Shown here: piece by piece, positions 34,234 through 41,943 of the stretch
Position numbering within the stretch: position 1 is the first letter of the stretch
Layout of the letters: each line of letters starts with the position of its first letter
Origin: Anaerolineales bacterium
Lineage (GTDB): Bacteria; Chloroflexota; Anaerolineae; 4572-78; J111
Direction: 5' to 3'
Assembly: GCA_015075405.1 (NCBI GenBank)
Contig: JABTUK010000003.1
Coordinates: forward strand, 1,302,001 to 1,366,000
DNA length: 64,000 nt
The notes under the pieces: model-generated
Databases searched by the model: none
What the model was told of the DNA's origin: nothing
What the model saw: the letters and a program-made list of their open reading frames with translations, nothing else
Translations under genes and position numbers: made by a program

Positions 34234-35423
34234 CTACGGCCCCGGCTGCAATAAAGATACTGCGGCAGAGTGATGAGGCTGAAAACCGGCTTTATTATGG
34301 CGATAACCTGCCCATTCTAGCCTCGTTTTTATATGATGACTCCATCCGTGGTAAGGTAAGACTGATCTATATAGACCCGCCTTTTGCCACAAAAAGCGTT
34401 TTTCAATCCCGTTCCCAATCTGATGCTTACCTCGATTTGCTGGTCGGAGCGCACTATATCGAGTTTATCCGCCAGCGGTTGATCATTCTCAGAGAGTTAT
34501 TAGCGCCGGATGGTTCCATCTATGTTCATCTGGATGAGAACATGGCGTTTCACATAAAAATCATCATGGATGAGGTTTTTGGGGCGGGCAACTTCCGCAA
34601 CTGGATAACCCGCAAAAAGTGCAACCCCAAGAATTACACCCGCAAAACCTATGGCAATGTTGCTGACTATATTCTTTTTTACACAAAATCTGATACCTAC
34701 GTGTGGAATCGCTCTTATGAGGAATGGACCCAGGCGCGGGCCGATAAAGAGTATGAGTATATCGAAGAAGAAACAGGCCGGCGCTATAAAAAGGTGCCTA
34801 TTCACGCCCCAGGGGTAAGAAACGGCGAGACGGGAAAACCCTGGCGAGGCATGAACCCTCCGCCCGGTAAACATTGGCAGTATCCCCCCAAAACCCTGGA
34901 TGAGATGGACGCCAGAGGGGAAATATATTGGTCGCCCAATGGCAACCCGCGCCGGAAGGTTTACCTGGACGAAAGCAGCGGCGTTCCCGTTCAAGACATT
35001 TGGTTAGAGTTTCGAGACGCCCACAACCAGAATATCAAGATTACCGGCTATCCAACTGAAAAGAACCCGGACCTTTTAGCCCGGATTATCGAAGCTTCCT
35101 CCAATCCGGGCGACCTGGTGTTAGACTGCTTCGCCGGTTCCGGCACAACCTTAGATGTGGCCGCCCGCTTAGGGCGCCGGTGGATCGGCATTGATAACAG
35201 CCCCGAAGCCATCAAAACAACGCTACGCCGGTTTGCCACCGGCTTAGAGCGGATGGGTGATTTTGTCGCCCAACGTCCAAGCAACCCGGTTCAGCCGATG
35301 CTGCCCAACCTGGATTTATCCGCTTCTACTGCGTTTAATGATTTCTCTCTTTTTACCACCCTTCCTTATAACGGGGAGCTAAACGAAGCCTTAAAACAGA
35401 GATTTAGTTCAAGTGCCTTGTAA
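34101..35423 (+). CDS. beta-class site-specific DNA methyltransferase (N4/N6 type), orphan
   Basis: A 440-residue protein. Motif order IV-TRD-I marks the beta class: YIDPPFATKS (motif IV, DPPF) near residue 92-100, a target-recognition region in the middle, and DCFAGSGTTLDVA (motif I) near residue 345. The N-terminal block YEGKRTNAEILATAP...RLYYGDNLPIL is typical of type II/III relatives. It methylates adenine N6 or cytosine N4 in a specific site using SAM. No restriction gene is beside it; a decayed HNH gene lies 0.5 kb downstream on the other strand. The first ATG lies within another small ORF. It is followed by a terminator. Confidence 0.88.
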   Translation: MATGVPKTKWGGNNNNPTQPDSQPDQSLDVSLSYEGKRTNAEILATAPAAIKILRQSDEAENRLYYGDNLPILASFLYDDSIRGKVRLIYIDPPFATKSVFQSRSQSDAYLDLLVGAHYIEFIRQRLIILRELLAPDGSIYVHLDENMAFHIKIIMDEVFGAGNFRNWITRKKCNPKNYTRKTYGNVADYILFYTKSDTYVWNRSYEEWTQARADKEYEYIEEETGRRYKKVPIHAPGVRNGETGKPWRGMNPPPGKHWQYPPKTLDEMDARGEIYWSPNGNPRRKVYLDESSGVPVQDIWLEFRDAHNQNIKITGYPTEKNPDLLARIIEASSNPGDLVLDCFAGSGTTLDVAARLGRRWIGIDNSPEAIKTTLRRFATGLERMGDFVAQRPSNPVQPMLPNLDLSASTAFNDFSLFTTLPYNGELNEALKQRFSSSAL

Positions 35424-35504
35424 CCGCCGATGGGAACCTGACCCACCCCGACGATCCGCTGGAACCCTAACTGAATAGGCTCAATGACACGGGCAAAATA
35501 AACC

Positions 35505-35534
35505 AAAAGCCCCGCTTTGCAGCAGGGCTTTTTT
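35505..35534 (+). terminator. rho-independent terminator after the DNA methyltransferase
   Basis: AAAAGCCCCGCT / AGCAGGGCTTTTTT hairpin with one mismatch and a run of six T. Confidence 0.85.
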
Positions 35535-35572
35535 GTTATAGGCGCAAAATCCTTGATTCCTTTTTCTGCTCT

Positions 35573-35782
35573 TTAAGAAATGGGTGCTGGCCCAACCAAA
35601 GCCGGTGTAATTTCAAAAACCAGGCGGCCTTCTTTTTGGTCCAATACCTGGCTGGCCTCTAAAATTTCCAAACCGGCCAGGCGGCCATCCGGGCCGTAAT
35701 TGGCGATGACTTCATCATTTAAGGGCCGAGCTTCCGCCGTTCCATCGGCCAGCGGATGAAATTCAAGGTAGAGCGCATCCAC
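35573..35782 (-). CDS. DUF2283-family small protein, start uncertain
   Basis: About 69 residues with the DUF2283 pattern (DALYLEF, VIANYGPDGRLAGLEILEAS). Family members usually begin a few residues earlier with an (I/K)xYDxExDALY segment; that segment (EIYYDAEVDALYLEF) is present in frame here, but there is no ATG, GTG or TTG before it and after the upstream stop. Translation would have to start at an internal GTG (35782) or at a rare ATT codon about 18 nt earlier, which has AAGGA at a workable distance. Function unknown; often found near toxin-antitoxin or accessory genes. Confidence 0.65.
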   Translation of the reverse strand: MDALYLEFHPLADGTAEARPLNDEVIANYGPDGRLAGLEILEASQVLDQKEGRLVFEITPALVGPAPIS

Positions 35783-35854
35783 TTCGGCGTCGTAATAAAT
35801 TTCACGATGATTTCCTTACCAAAATGCCATTTTTCAAAGGATGAACACCTAGCT

Positions 35855-36135
35855 TCAGGGATATAGGTTTATTTCTATAAGTCGTTCTCGTTCTTCCACT
35901 CGGTTGGATTCGTTAAAGTGAAGCATCTTTGCCGTGACACGGCCTGCGGGGGTCAAGGGCTGAATAAAAGCTCCTTCAAGTCGAAAATGAGCGGACCATC
36001 GTGTTGTTTGGGAATGATATGGTCAGGCTCATGTTTGTAGGCGGTGACAGCTTGGGATAGCAAGCAATATTCACAGCGACCGGCTGCCCGCTCAAAGACC
36101 AACTGGCGCAAAGCTCCTGAAATCGTCTCTGCCAT
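35855..36135 (-). pseudogene. HNH endonuclease gene, internally deleted and frameshifted
   Basis: The first 50 codons encode RCEYC...HEPDHIIPKQHDGP, the first zinc pair and the start of the HNH core. After HDGP the expected stretch with the second zinc cysteines and Asn is missing, and the frame ends in a stop (LKELLFSP). Shifted by one frame, the sequence then continues GAFIQPLTPAGRVTAKMLHF...NRVEERERLIEINLYP to a stop at 35855, which matches the usual C-terminus of this HNH family. So about 40-45 residues were lost and the frame broken. The ATG overlaps the stop of the 116-residue gene. Confidence 0.75.
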
Positions 36136-36485
36136 CAGTTTTGCCGGGTTACTTTTTCCTGGGCTTGGGCCTTAAGCATAATGACGATATGCTCAATCTG
36201 ACCCATCTCATCTAGTTCGGCTTGTTCTTCCGCCGAAGCCAGTCCGGCGGCGTTAATCGCTAAAAGCCGCTGGAGTCTGGCCTGTGCTCGCTCGGACACA
36301 TGATAGTCCAGCACTTCGCTCGGTGAGGGACTGGTAGCTAGAAACTCGATAATTTCCGAAGCGGTTTGTACCGCCGGTGTTTTAAATCCAACCAGACTTA
36401 ACTCCAAAATGGTTGGCAGCCAATCGTACAGCGGTTGCAGCCGTTGCGCCAGACGATCCGTGATTTGCATCGTAATTTGGACCAT
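36135..36485 (-). CDS. hypothetical protein cotranscribed with an HNH gene
   Basis: A 116-residue helical, charged protein (MVQITMQITDRLAQRLQPLY). Its stop codon overlaps the HNH start (TGATG), so the two are translationally coupled. Small proteins of this kind next to HNH genes recur in cyanobacteria and Chloroflexota as far as I recall. No catalytic motif is visible. It may be a partner or antitoxin of the HNH protein, but with the HNH gene broken it now stands alone. Confidence 0.6.
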   Translation of the reverse strand: MVQITMQITDRLAQRLQPLYDWLPTILELSLVGFKTPAVQTASEIIEFLATSPSPSEVLDYHVSERAQARLQRLLAINAAGLASAEEQAELDEMGQIEHIVIMLKAQAQEKVTRQN

Positions 36486-36813
36486 TTTTATCCCTATCTC
36501 ACTTCCAGTTCAACATCTTAAAAATCAAAGCTAACCTTAAAGCTTTATAAGTTCCATCAAGATTCTAGCACAGCTTGGGGAGATTTGCCATCCGAGGTAA
36601 AAATCTGCGCAGGGAGAGCCTTCCTCCCTGAACCGACACTTACGGCTTGTTACGGATTTGAATCCGTAACGGTAATGGCTGGACTTAAGTCCACCGGGTG
36701 TTGGTTACGGATAAATATCCGTAACCAACAAACTTTTACGTTCATTCTACCACATCTAATCCCTCGCTGACAACCATAAACAAAAAGCCAGCTCCTTAAA
36801 GCTGGCTCTTCCA
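36486..36813. other. gene-free stretch with repeat E copy 2 and a terminator
   Basis: Repeat family E copy at 36641-36727 (TTACGGATTTGAATCCGTAA...ATATCCGTAACC). A minus-strand terminator at 36782-36810 (AGCCAGC/GCTGGCT then T-run) ends the methyltransferase gene that stops at 36814. Nothing else is evident. Confidence 0.7.
36782..36810 (-). terminator. terminator of the class I methyltransferase gene
   Basis: On the minus strand GAGCCAGCTTTAAGGAGCTGGC followed by TTTTTG. Confidence 0.8.
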
Positions 36814-37590
36814 TCAACCACCCCGTCTCGCCACAATCACCGCCTCCCACAGGCTGAAATACAGCGTCCCCTCGGCCCAGCGCGGCGCAAACAGCGGCTG
36901 GAGCGCCTCTGGGATATGCCGCATCATCTCCAGCAGTTTCTCCTTGTTGGCCGGGGAAACCTTCATCCGGTCGGCCCACTCGTGAAATTCCAGTTCCTTG
37001 CTCAGTTCGCGGGTGGCTTCCACCTTCAACCCGGCGTCTGCAAACATGGCCTGCAAGCGCACCAGCGGATAAACCCAGTTGTGCGACGGGTCGCGCAGCT
37101 TTTCGTAAGCGTTGTAATAACCGGCGGCCTGCTTGTCCGGCACGGTAATGTTGTCGGTAAAGCCGACCACGCCGCCGGGTTTGAGCACGCGGGCAAACTC
37201 GCTCAATGCCTGGCGTGGGTTGGGAAAGTGGTGCATGGCAATACGGCAGGTGACCAAATCAAAGGAGGCGTCGTCAAAGGGCAGCGCCTCGGCGTCGGCG
37301 GGCCGGGTTTCGATGTTGGTCAAGCCTCGTTTAGCGGCCAGTTCGGCGGTTTTAGCCAGCATTTCCGGCGTCAAATCGGTGGCAATCACCCGCGCCACGT
37401 GCGGGGCAAAGGCAAAGGCGGTGTGGCCCGCGCCGGCGGCGACATCGAGCGCGACCCAATCGGGCTGCGGTTGAACCAGTTCTACCAGCAGCCCCAGGCT
37501 TTCGCCCTTAGCGTGGACTTCGCTGCTGGCGTAGCCTTCGCTGGCCGGGCCGAATTGAGCCTGGACTTTGGCTTTTTGTTCGTCGGACAT
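36814..37590 (-). CDS. class I SAM-dependent methyltransferase (UbiE/Methyltransf_11 type)
   Basis: A 258-residue protein. Motif I VALDVAAGAGHTAFAFAPHV, the acidic ATDLTPEML, DAEALPFDDASFDLVTCRIA and the post-motif PGGVVGFTD are all present. The N-terminal SEGYASSEVHAKGESL is typical of this small-molecule methyltransferase group. Substrate unknown; membership of menaquinone synthesis is possible but nothing nearby supports it. RBS AGGAGAG is upstream of the ATG. A terminator follows closely. Confidence 0.88.
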   Translation of the reverse strand: MSDEQKAKVQAQFGPASEGYASSEVHAKGESLGLLVELVQPQPDWVALDVAAGAGHTAFAFAPHVARVIATDLTPEMLAKTAELAAKRGLTNIETRPADAEALPFDDASFDLVTCRIAMHHFPNPRQALSEFARVLKPGGVVGFTDNITVPDKQAAGYYNAYEKLRDPSHNWVYPLVRLQAMFADAGLKVEATRELSKELEFHEWADRMKVSPANKEKLLEMMRHIPEALQPLFAPRWAEGTLYFSLWEAVIVARRGG

Positions 37591-37610
37591 GGGTTATTCT
37601 CTCCTGAAAA

Positions 37611-37890
37611 GAGGCGAGGACGGGTGAGGCGAGGACGCGATGAAGGGTGAGGCGAAGAGGTGAGGGATTTGCAAAATACCTGCTCGCCTCTTCGCCTCCT
37701 CGCCCGCTTCGCGTCATCTCACGTTCATCCCTGCGCCTTGATTTTACCGGATATTTTACCCTGCTTCACTCAATTAGCCTAACCATTCAACCCCGGCAAA
37801 GCAAGCTTTGCACTCCGGTCATCTATCCTCCATCTTCCATCCTCCATCTACTATCTTCTATCCTCTATCTACTATCTTCCATCTTCCATT
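37611..37890. repeat. GAGGCGA hairpin (37611-37725) and single-arm CATCTTC tandem array (37820-37890)
   Basis: The first is a palindrome with GAGGCGAGGACGGGTGAGGC type units on one side and TCGCCTCTTCGCCTCCTCGC on the other. The second is about ten tandem 7-nt units (CATCCTC, CATCTTC, TATCTAC) without a matching inverted arm, upstream of pcrA. Confidence 0.75.
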
Positions 37891-37945
37891 CTTCCCCCCT
37901 TCGTGGTACAATCCCGCCCGGACACACACGCATGGAGTAACAAGA

Positions 37946-40198
37946 ATGGACTTTCTGGCTGAACTCAACCCGGCCCAACAAGAGGCCGTGACGACCATCA
38001 ACGGGCCGGTGCTGGCGTTGGCCGGGCCGGGGTCGGGCAAAACGCGGGCGCTGACCCACCGCATTGCTTACCTTATCCGCGTCTGCGGCGTCGCCCCCTG
38101 GAATATTGTCGCCGTAACCTTTACCAACAAGGCCGCCCGCGAGATGAAATCGCGCCTGGAAGAGATGCTGAGCGAGGCCCAGGTGGCCAGCCTGGCCGTC
38201 GGCACCTTTCACGCCTTGTGCGCTCGCTGGCTGCGCCAGGACATCCAGGTGCTGGGCCAGTACACCCGCAGCTTCAACATTTACGACACCGACGACCAGC
38301 AATCCGTGGTCAAGCGGGCCATTCGCGACCTGGATTTGGACGAAAAAGCCTGGAAACCGGCCTCCATGCACCACGCCATCTCCAAAGCCAAAAACGAGAT
38401 GATTACCTACGACAAATTCCCCACCCGCTCCTACCAGGAAGAGATTGTGGCCCGCGTTTACGAGCGTTATCAAAAAGTGCTGATTGAAAATAACGCTCTG
38501 GACTTTGACGACCTGTTATTGGTCACCTTGCAGCTTTTCCGCCGCCACGCCGAGGTGCGCGAAAAGTACCAGCAGCAGTACCAGCACGTCATGGTAGACG
38601 AATTTCAGGACACCAACATGGTCCAATACGAGCTGACCCGCCTGGTGGCCGGCGGCTATCGCAATCTGTTTGTCGTCGGCGATCTCGATCAGGGCGTCTA
38701 CTCCTGGCGCGGGGCCGACTACCGCAACGTGCTGCGCTTCCGCGAGGATTACCCCGACCACAAGCTCATCCGCCTCTCCCAAAATTACCGCTCCACCGAA
38801 ACCATTCTGGCCGCGGCCAAACAGGTCATCCGCAAAAACAAAAACCGGATTGACAACGACCTCTTCACCGACCGCGGCCGGGGAGCTAAAATCCGCCTGA
38901 TCGAAGCCTACAACGAGCGCGAAGAAGCCACCTATGTGGCCGAAGAGATTCGCCGCCTGCAACAGAATGGCCTGCGCCTGGGCGATATGGCCGTGATGTA
39001 CCGCACCAACGCCCAGAGCCGCCTGCCCGAAGAAATTTTTATCACCCACAACATCCCCTATCGCCTGGTGCGCGGCACCAGCTTCTACCAGCGCAAAGAA
39101 ATCAAAGACGCCCTGGCCTACCTGCGGCTCATCCACAACCCCGAAGACAGCGTCAGCCTGGAACGTATCATCAATGTGCCGCCCCGCGCCATCGGCGCCA
39201 AAACCGTCGCCGACCTGTACGGCTGGGCTTTTGAAATGGGCACAACCCCCTGGCAGGCCCTCCAGCAACTCGTTGCCGATGAAGATGTCAACCAACCCGA
39301 AACTGGCAAAGACAATCTCCCCGCCTCACGCCTCACGCCTCACGCAGCCCCCTTCAAAGGCAAAGCCCGCAAAGCCCTCGTCGAATTCGGTCAGACCATG
39401 GCCATGCTGGTCAACGCCAAGAAAAAGCTGAGCCTGCCCGAACTGTACGAGCTGACCCTGGCCCGCACCGGCTACAAAACCTTTATCAAAGACAACACTC
39501 CCGAAGGCGACGACCGCTGGGAAAACCTGGAAGAGTTGGGCCGCAAAGCCGCCGAATTTGGCCGGCTGGAAGGCGACGAAGCCCTGACCATGTTTCTGGA
39601 AGGCGTGGCCCTGGTTTCCGATGTGGACGCCCTGGGCGAGGAAGGCGACCGCGTCCCCCTGCTGACCCTGCACACCGCCAAAGGGCTGGAATTTCCGGTG
39701 GTTTTTATGATTGGCATGGAAGAAGGTATTTTTCCGCACAGCCGCAGCCTGACCGACCCCGAACAGATGGAAGAGGAACGCCGCCTGGCCTACGTCGGGC
39801 TGACACGGGCCAAAGACCGGCTCTATCTGGTTCGAGCCTTTCGCCGTTCCAACTACGGCTTCGACGAGCCGACCAGCCCCTCCCGCTTTCTGGCCGACAT
39901 TCCGCCCGAACTGCTCGACGATTCCAACCCCCGCCAACGGGGCGGTTCGCCCATCACCAGCCGCCCGCAAGCCCGCCAGCTTAGCGCGCGCTGGGAGCAG
40001 CCGGGCCGGGTCGCTGCCCCACCGCCCAAGAGCAGCGGCTATAAACCCGGCGACCGGGTGTTCCACAGCAAATTCGGCGACGGCACCATCATCGGCGTGG
40101 AGTTGGAAGGCGGCGAAGAATTTGTTCAGGTCGCCTTCCCCAGCCAGGGCATCAAAAAGCTGTCCACCAGTTTTGCTCCCTTAGAGAAGCGGTCATAA
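37946..40198 (+). CDS. pcrA: ATP-dependent DNA helicase PcrA/UvrD
   Basis: About 750 residues from MDFLAELNPAQQEAVTTING (ATG 37946, GGAG upstream; the earlier open frame is repeat). SF1A motifs: Q-motif LNPAQQEA, Walker A GPGSGKTRALTHRIAYL, Ia TFTNKAAREMKSRL, II DEFQDTN, III GDLDQGVYSWRGAD, IV SQNYRST, V TLHTAKGLEF, VI YVGLTRAKDRL. The C-terminal Tudor-like RNA-polymerase contact domain is present (PGDRVFHSKFGDGTIIGVE). It unwinds DNA 3' to 5' in repair and replication. A CGCCTCA heptamer array (39321-39346) interrupts domain 2B in frame, encoding PASRLTPHAAP. Confidence 0.95.
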   Translation: MDFLAELNPAQQEAVTTINGPVLALAGPGSGKTRALTHRIAYLIRVCGVAPWNIVAVTFTNKAAREMKSRLEEMLSEAQVASLAVGTFHALCARWLRQDIQVLGQYTRSFNIYDTDDQQSVVKRAIRDLDLDEKAWKPASMHHAISKAKNEMITYDKFPTRSYQEEIVARVYERYQKVLIENNALDFDDLLLVTLQLFRRHAEVREKYQQQYQHVMVDEFQDTNMVQYELTRLVAGGYRNLFVVGDLDQGVYSWRGADYRNVLRFREDYPDHKLIRLSQNYRSTETILAAAKQVIRKNKNRIDNDLFTDRGRGAKIRLIEAYNEREEATYVAEEIRRLQQNGLRLGDMAVMYRTNAQSRLPEEIFITHNIPYRLVRGTSFYQRKEIKDALAYLRLIHNPEDSVSLERIINVPPRAIGAKTVADLYGWAFEMGTTPWQALQQLVADEDVNQPETGKDNLPASRLTPHAAPFKGKARKALVEFGQTMAMLVNAKKKLSLPELYELTLARTGYKTFIKDNTPEGDDRWENLEELGRKAAEFGRLEGDEALTMFLEGVALVSDVDALGEEGDRVPLLTLHTAKGLEFPVVFMIGMEEGIFPHSRSLTDPEQMEEERRLAYVGLTRAKDRLYLVRAFRRSNYGFDEPTSPSRFLADIPPELLDDSNPRQRGGSPITSRPQARQLSARWEQPGRVAAPPPKSSGYKPGDRVFHSKFGDGTIIGVELEGGEEFVQVAFPSQGIKKLSTSFAPLEKRS
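39321..39346. repeat. heptamer array inside pcrA
   Basis: CCTCACG repeated three times in frame; the encoded loop is in a variable part of the protein. Confidence 0.7.
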
Positions 40199-40201
40199 TT
40201 T

Positions 40202-40311
40202 CCAACTCGTTTCCAACTCGTTCCCAAACTGAGTTTGGGAACGAGTTGGAAAAGTCCGTGACACGTGACACGTGATGCGTGAAAAGTCTCACGCATCACG
40301 CATCACGCATG
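40202..40311. repeat. two adjacent hairpins after pcrA
   Basis: 40202-40252: CCAACTCGTTCCCAAACT / AGTTTGGGAACGAGTTGG. 40256-40311: units CGTGACA, CGTGACA, CGTGATG then inverted CACGCAT units, 7-nt period. Confidence 0.8.
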
Positions 40312-40357
40312 TTAGATTTGTTTCGATGATTTAAATCTTGGAACTCCCTTAGAACTT

Positions 40358-40386
40358 TTGCCCCTTCCCCTCTGCCGTGCTATAAT
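40358..40386 (+). promoter_or_regulatory. candidate promoter of the tRNA-Ser genes
   Basis: TTGCCC (40358-40363), 17-nt spacer, TATAAT (40381-40386); about 67 bp before the first tRNA. Confidence 0.65.
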
Positions 40387-40452
40387 TTTTTGTCGTTGCG
40401 GCAATCATAAGCCGCCAGCTTTTCATTAACAATTGACAATTCACAATTAATC

Positions 40453-40540
40453 CGGGGAGGTGCCAGAGTGGTCGAATGGGGCGGTCTCGAAAACCGCTGT
40501 AGGCTCCGGTCTACCGTGGGTTCGAATCCCACCCTCCCCG
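40453..40540 (+). tRNA. tRNA-Ser(CGA)
   Basis: Acceptor GGGGAGG pairs with CCTCCCC; anticodon loop CTCGAAA on stem GCGGT/ACCGC gives anticodon CGA, read as UCG (Ser). There is a long variable arm (TGTAGGCTCCGGTCTACC) and a T-loop GTGGGTTCGAATCCCAC. 88 nt, CCA not encoded. The heptamer hairpin at 40549-40624 separates it from the next tRNA. Confidence 0.95.
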
Positions 40541-40548
40541 CCTTAAAA

Positions 40549-40624
40549 TTAACAGTTGACTATTGACAGTTAACCATTGACCATTACTAACAGTCAATAA
40601 TCAATGGTCAATGGTCAATAATTA
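40549..40624. repeat. heptamer hairpin between the two tRNA-Ser genes
   Basis: Arms of GTTGACTATTGACAG... and AATGGTCAATGGTCAATA, 7-nt units AATGGTC. Both tRNAs are close enough to form one transcript, in which this stem would lie in the spacer. Confidence 0.75.
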
Positions 40625-40633
40625 ATGATATCA

Positions 40634-40722
40634 GGAGAGGTCGCATAGCTGGTCTAGTGCGCGCGATTGGAAATCGCGTAGGTGTAACAGCCTCGAGGGT
40701 TCGAATCCCTCCCTCTCCGCCA
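40634..40722 (+). tRNA. tRNA-Ser(GGA)
   Basis: Acceptor GGAGAGG pairs with CCTCTCC; anticodon stem CGCGA/TCGCG with loop TTGGAAA gives anticodon GGA, reading UCC/UCU (Ser). Long variable arm (TAGGTGTAACAGCCTC) and a T-loop GAGGGTTCGAATCCCTC. CCA is encoded (40720-40722), unlike its neighbour. Confidence 0.95.
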
Positions 40723-40730
40723 ATACGAGT

Positions 40731-40801
40731 AAACAGTAGACGGTAGACAGGGGAAGATAAATAAACGGTTCTCCCCGTCTACGGTCTACCGTCTACCGTT
40801 C
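40731..40801. repeat. heptamer hairpin before the SRP RNA
   Basis: CAGTAGACGGTAGACAGGG pairs with CCCGTCTACGGTCTACCGTC; 7-nt GTCTACC units. Confidence 0.8.
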
Positions 40802-40804
40802 AGA

Positions 40805-40950
40805 GCGAGGGCAACCGGGTAGCGTTGATGGGTGGGTCTTGCGCGGCAGGAGCCTGCGAACCAGGTCAGGTCCGGAAGGAAGCAGCCTTAAGTGGTCCCT
40901 CCTGGGTGCCGCAAGGTTGCCTGGCCGGAGCTACTCGGTTGCCGTCGCCC
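40805..40950 (+). ncRNA. ffs: signal recognition particle RNA (small bacterial type)
   Basis: The universal SRP helix-8 core GGTCAGGTCCGGAAGGAAG and GCAGCC is at 40864-40887, closed by the tetraloop GGAA region. A long flanking helix is formed by GGCAACCGGGTAGC at the 5' side and GCTACTCGGTTGCC at the 3' side; ends are approximate. The RNA binds Ffh and targets membrane proteins. A strong terminator follows at 41011-41036. It may be cotranscribed with the two tRNA-Ser genes, since I see no promoter of its own. Confidence 0.93.
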
Positions 40951-41010
40951 TGAGCACCCCTCCCTAACCCTTCCCCCCTGAGAGGGGGAGGGTCAGGGAG
41001 GCGGTCAACC

Positions 41011-41036
41011 GGCGGATCAAGATGATCCGCCTTTTT
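41011..41036 (+). terminator. terminator after the SRP RNA, abutting the next gene
   Basis: GGCGGATC / GATCCGCC with a 5-nt loop and five T. The GNAT start codon is only 4 nt after the T-run. Confidence 0.9.
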
Positions 41037-41040
41037 ACTT

Positions 41041-41808
41041 ATGAACACTGACCAAATTTTGGCCCTGTTTGACCAGGAACAACGGCGTGAGGTTGAATAC
41101 TCCGATGTACGGCGCGAAGTAACCCCCGCCACTGTCCGCCACGTTGGCCTTCACCACCCGGAGAGCTTTATCATCTATACCTGGCTCACCCCCGAAAATG
41201 TGGAAGCGGTGATTCAAGCGGAAATGGACTACTTTACCCGGCTGGGCCACACGGTCGAGTGGAAGGTCTACCAGCACGACAGCCCGCCCGATTTGCAAGA
41301 CCGGCTGGCCGCGCACGGCTTTGAAATCGAAGAGCCGGAAGCGCTGCTTATCCTCGACCTTGAGACAGCCCCGGCCACCCTGTTCCAACCCATCCCTCAC
41401 GATGTCCGGCGCATCACCGACCCCGGCCAGTTGGACGACCTGGCCGTGATCCACGCCGGGGTTTGGGACGATGATTTTAGCCCCCTGGCCGAGCGCCTGG
41501 CCCACGATTTGCAGCAGCCGGACCATCTCAGCATCTACGCTGCCTATGTGGACGACGCCCCCGCCAGCACTGCCTGGATTTACTTTCACCCCGGCAGCCA
41601 GTTTGCCAGCCTGTGGGGTGGCTCAACCCTGCCGGCCTATCGCGGGCGCGGCCTTTACCGCGCTCTGCTGGCTGTCCGCGCCCAGGAAGCTCGCCGCCGC
41701 GGGGTGCGTTTCCTCACCGTAGACGCCAGCCCCATGAGCCGGCCCATTTTACAATCGCTGGGCTTTCAGTGGCTTTCGACCATCTATCCCTGCAAATGGT
41801 CCGCTTAA
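41041..41808 (+). CDS. GNAT-family N-acetyltransferase
   Basis: A 255-residue protein: an N-terminal half of about 130 residues without clear motif, then a GNAT domain with SLWGGSTLPAYRGRGLYRAL (acetyl-CoA pyrophosphate loop of the QxxGxG/A type) and RFLTVDASPMSRPILQSLGF. It acetylates an unknown amine. The ATG follows the SRP RNA terminator by 4 nt and has no Shine-Dalgarno of its own, so either translation is leaderless or read-through RNA is used. The gene is followed by a family A repeat. Confidence 0.85.
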   Translation: MNTDQILALFDQEQRREVEYSDVRREVTPATVRHVGLHHPESFIIYTWLTPENVEAVIQAEMDYFTRLGHTVEWKVYQHDSPPDLQDRLAAHGFEIEEPEALLILDLETAPATLFQPIPHDVRRITDPGQLDDLAVIHAGVWDDDFSPLAERLAHDLQQPDHLSIYAAYVDDAPASTAWIYFHPGSQFASLWGGSTLPAYRGRGLYRALLAVRAQEARRRGVRFLTVDASPMSRPILQSLGFQWLSTIYPCKWSA

Positions 41809-41817
41809 TTCCGTCAA

Positions 41818-41935
41818 TGTTACTACTCCTGTCATTTCGAGACCGAAGGTCGAGAAATCCCCAGGGCGCAACACGTAAAAGTAAGGTGTCGGGGATTTCT
41901 CCCTACGGTCGAAATGACATGGTTGAGCAGTTACC
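41818..41935. repeat. MITE-like repeat family A, copy 4 (opposite orientation)
   Basis: GTTACTACTCCTGTCATTTC at the left and GAAATGACATGGTTGAGCAG at the right. Compared with copies 2 and 3 the inner sequence runs in the other direction (GCGCAACACGTAAAAGTAAG here, CTTACTTTT...GTTGCGC there). Confidence 0.85.
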
Positions 41936-41943
41936 CGTCAATA

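Noticed and set aside
40202..40801. CRISPR array among the repeats around the tRNA genes
   Set aside because: Each hairpin has a different unit, no regular spacers, and no cas gene is present.
40866..41132. An 88-codon minus-strand ORF across the SRP RNA
   Set aside because: It is antisense to a clear SRP RNA core and terminator; ORFs of this kind are a known false call.
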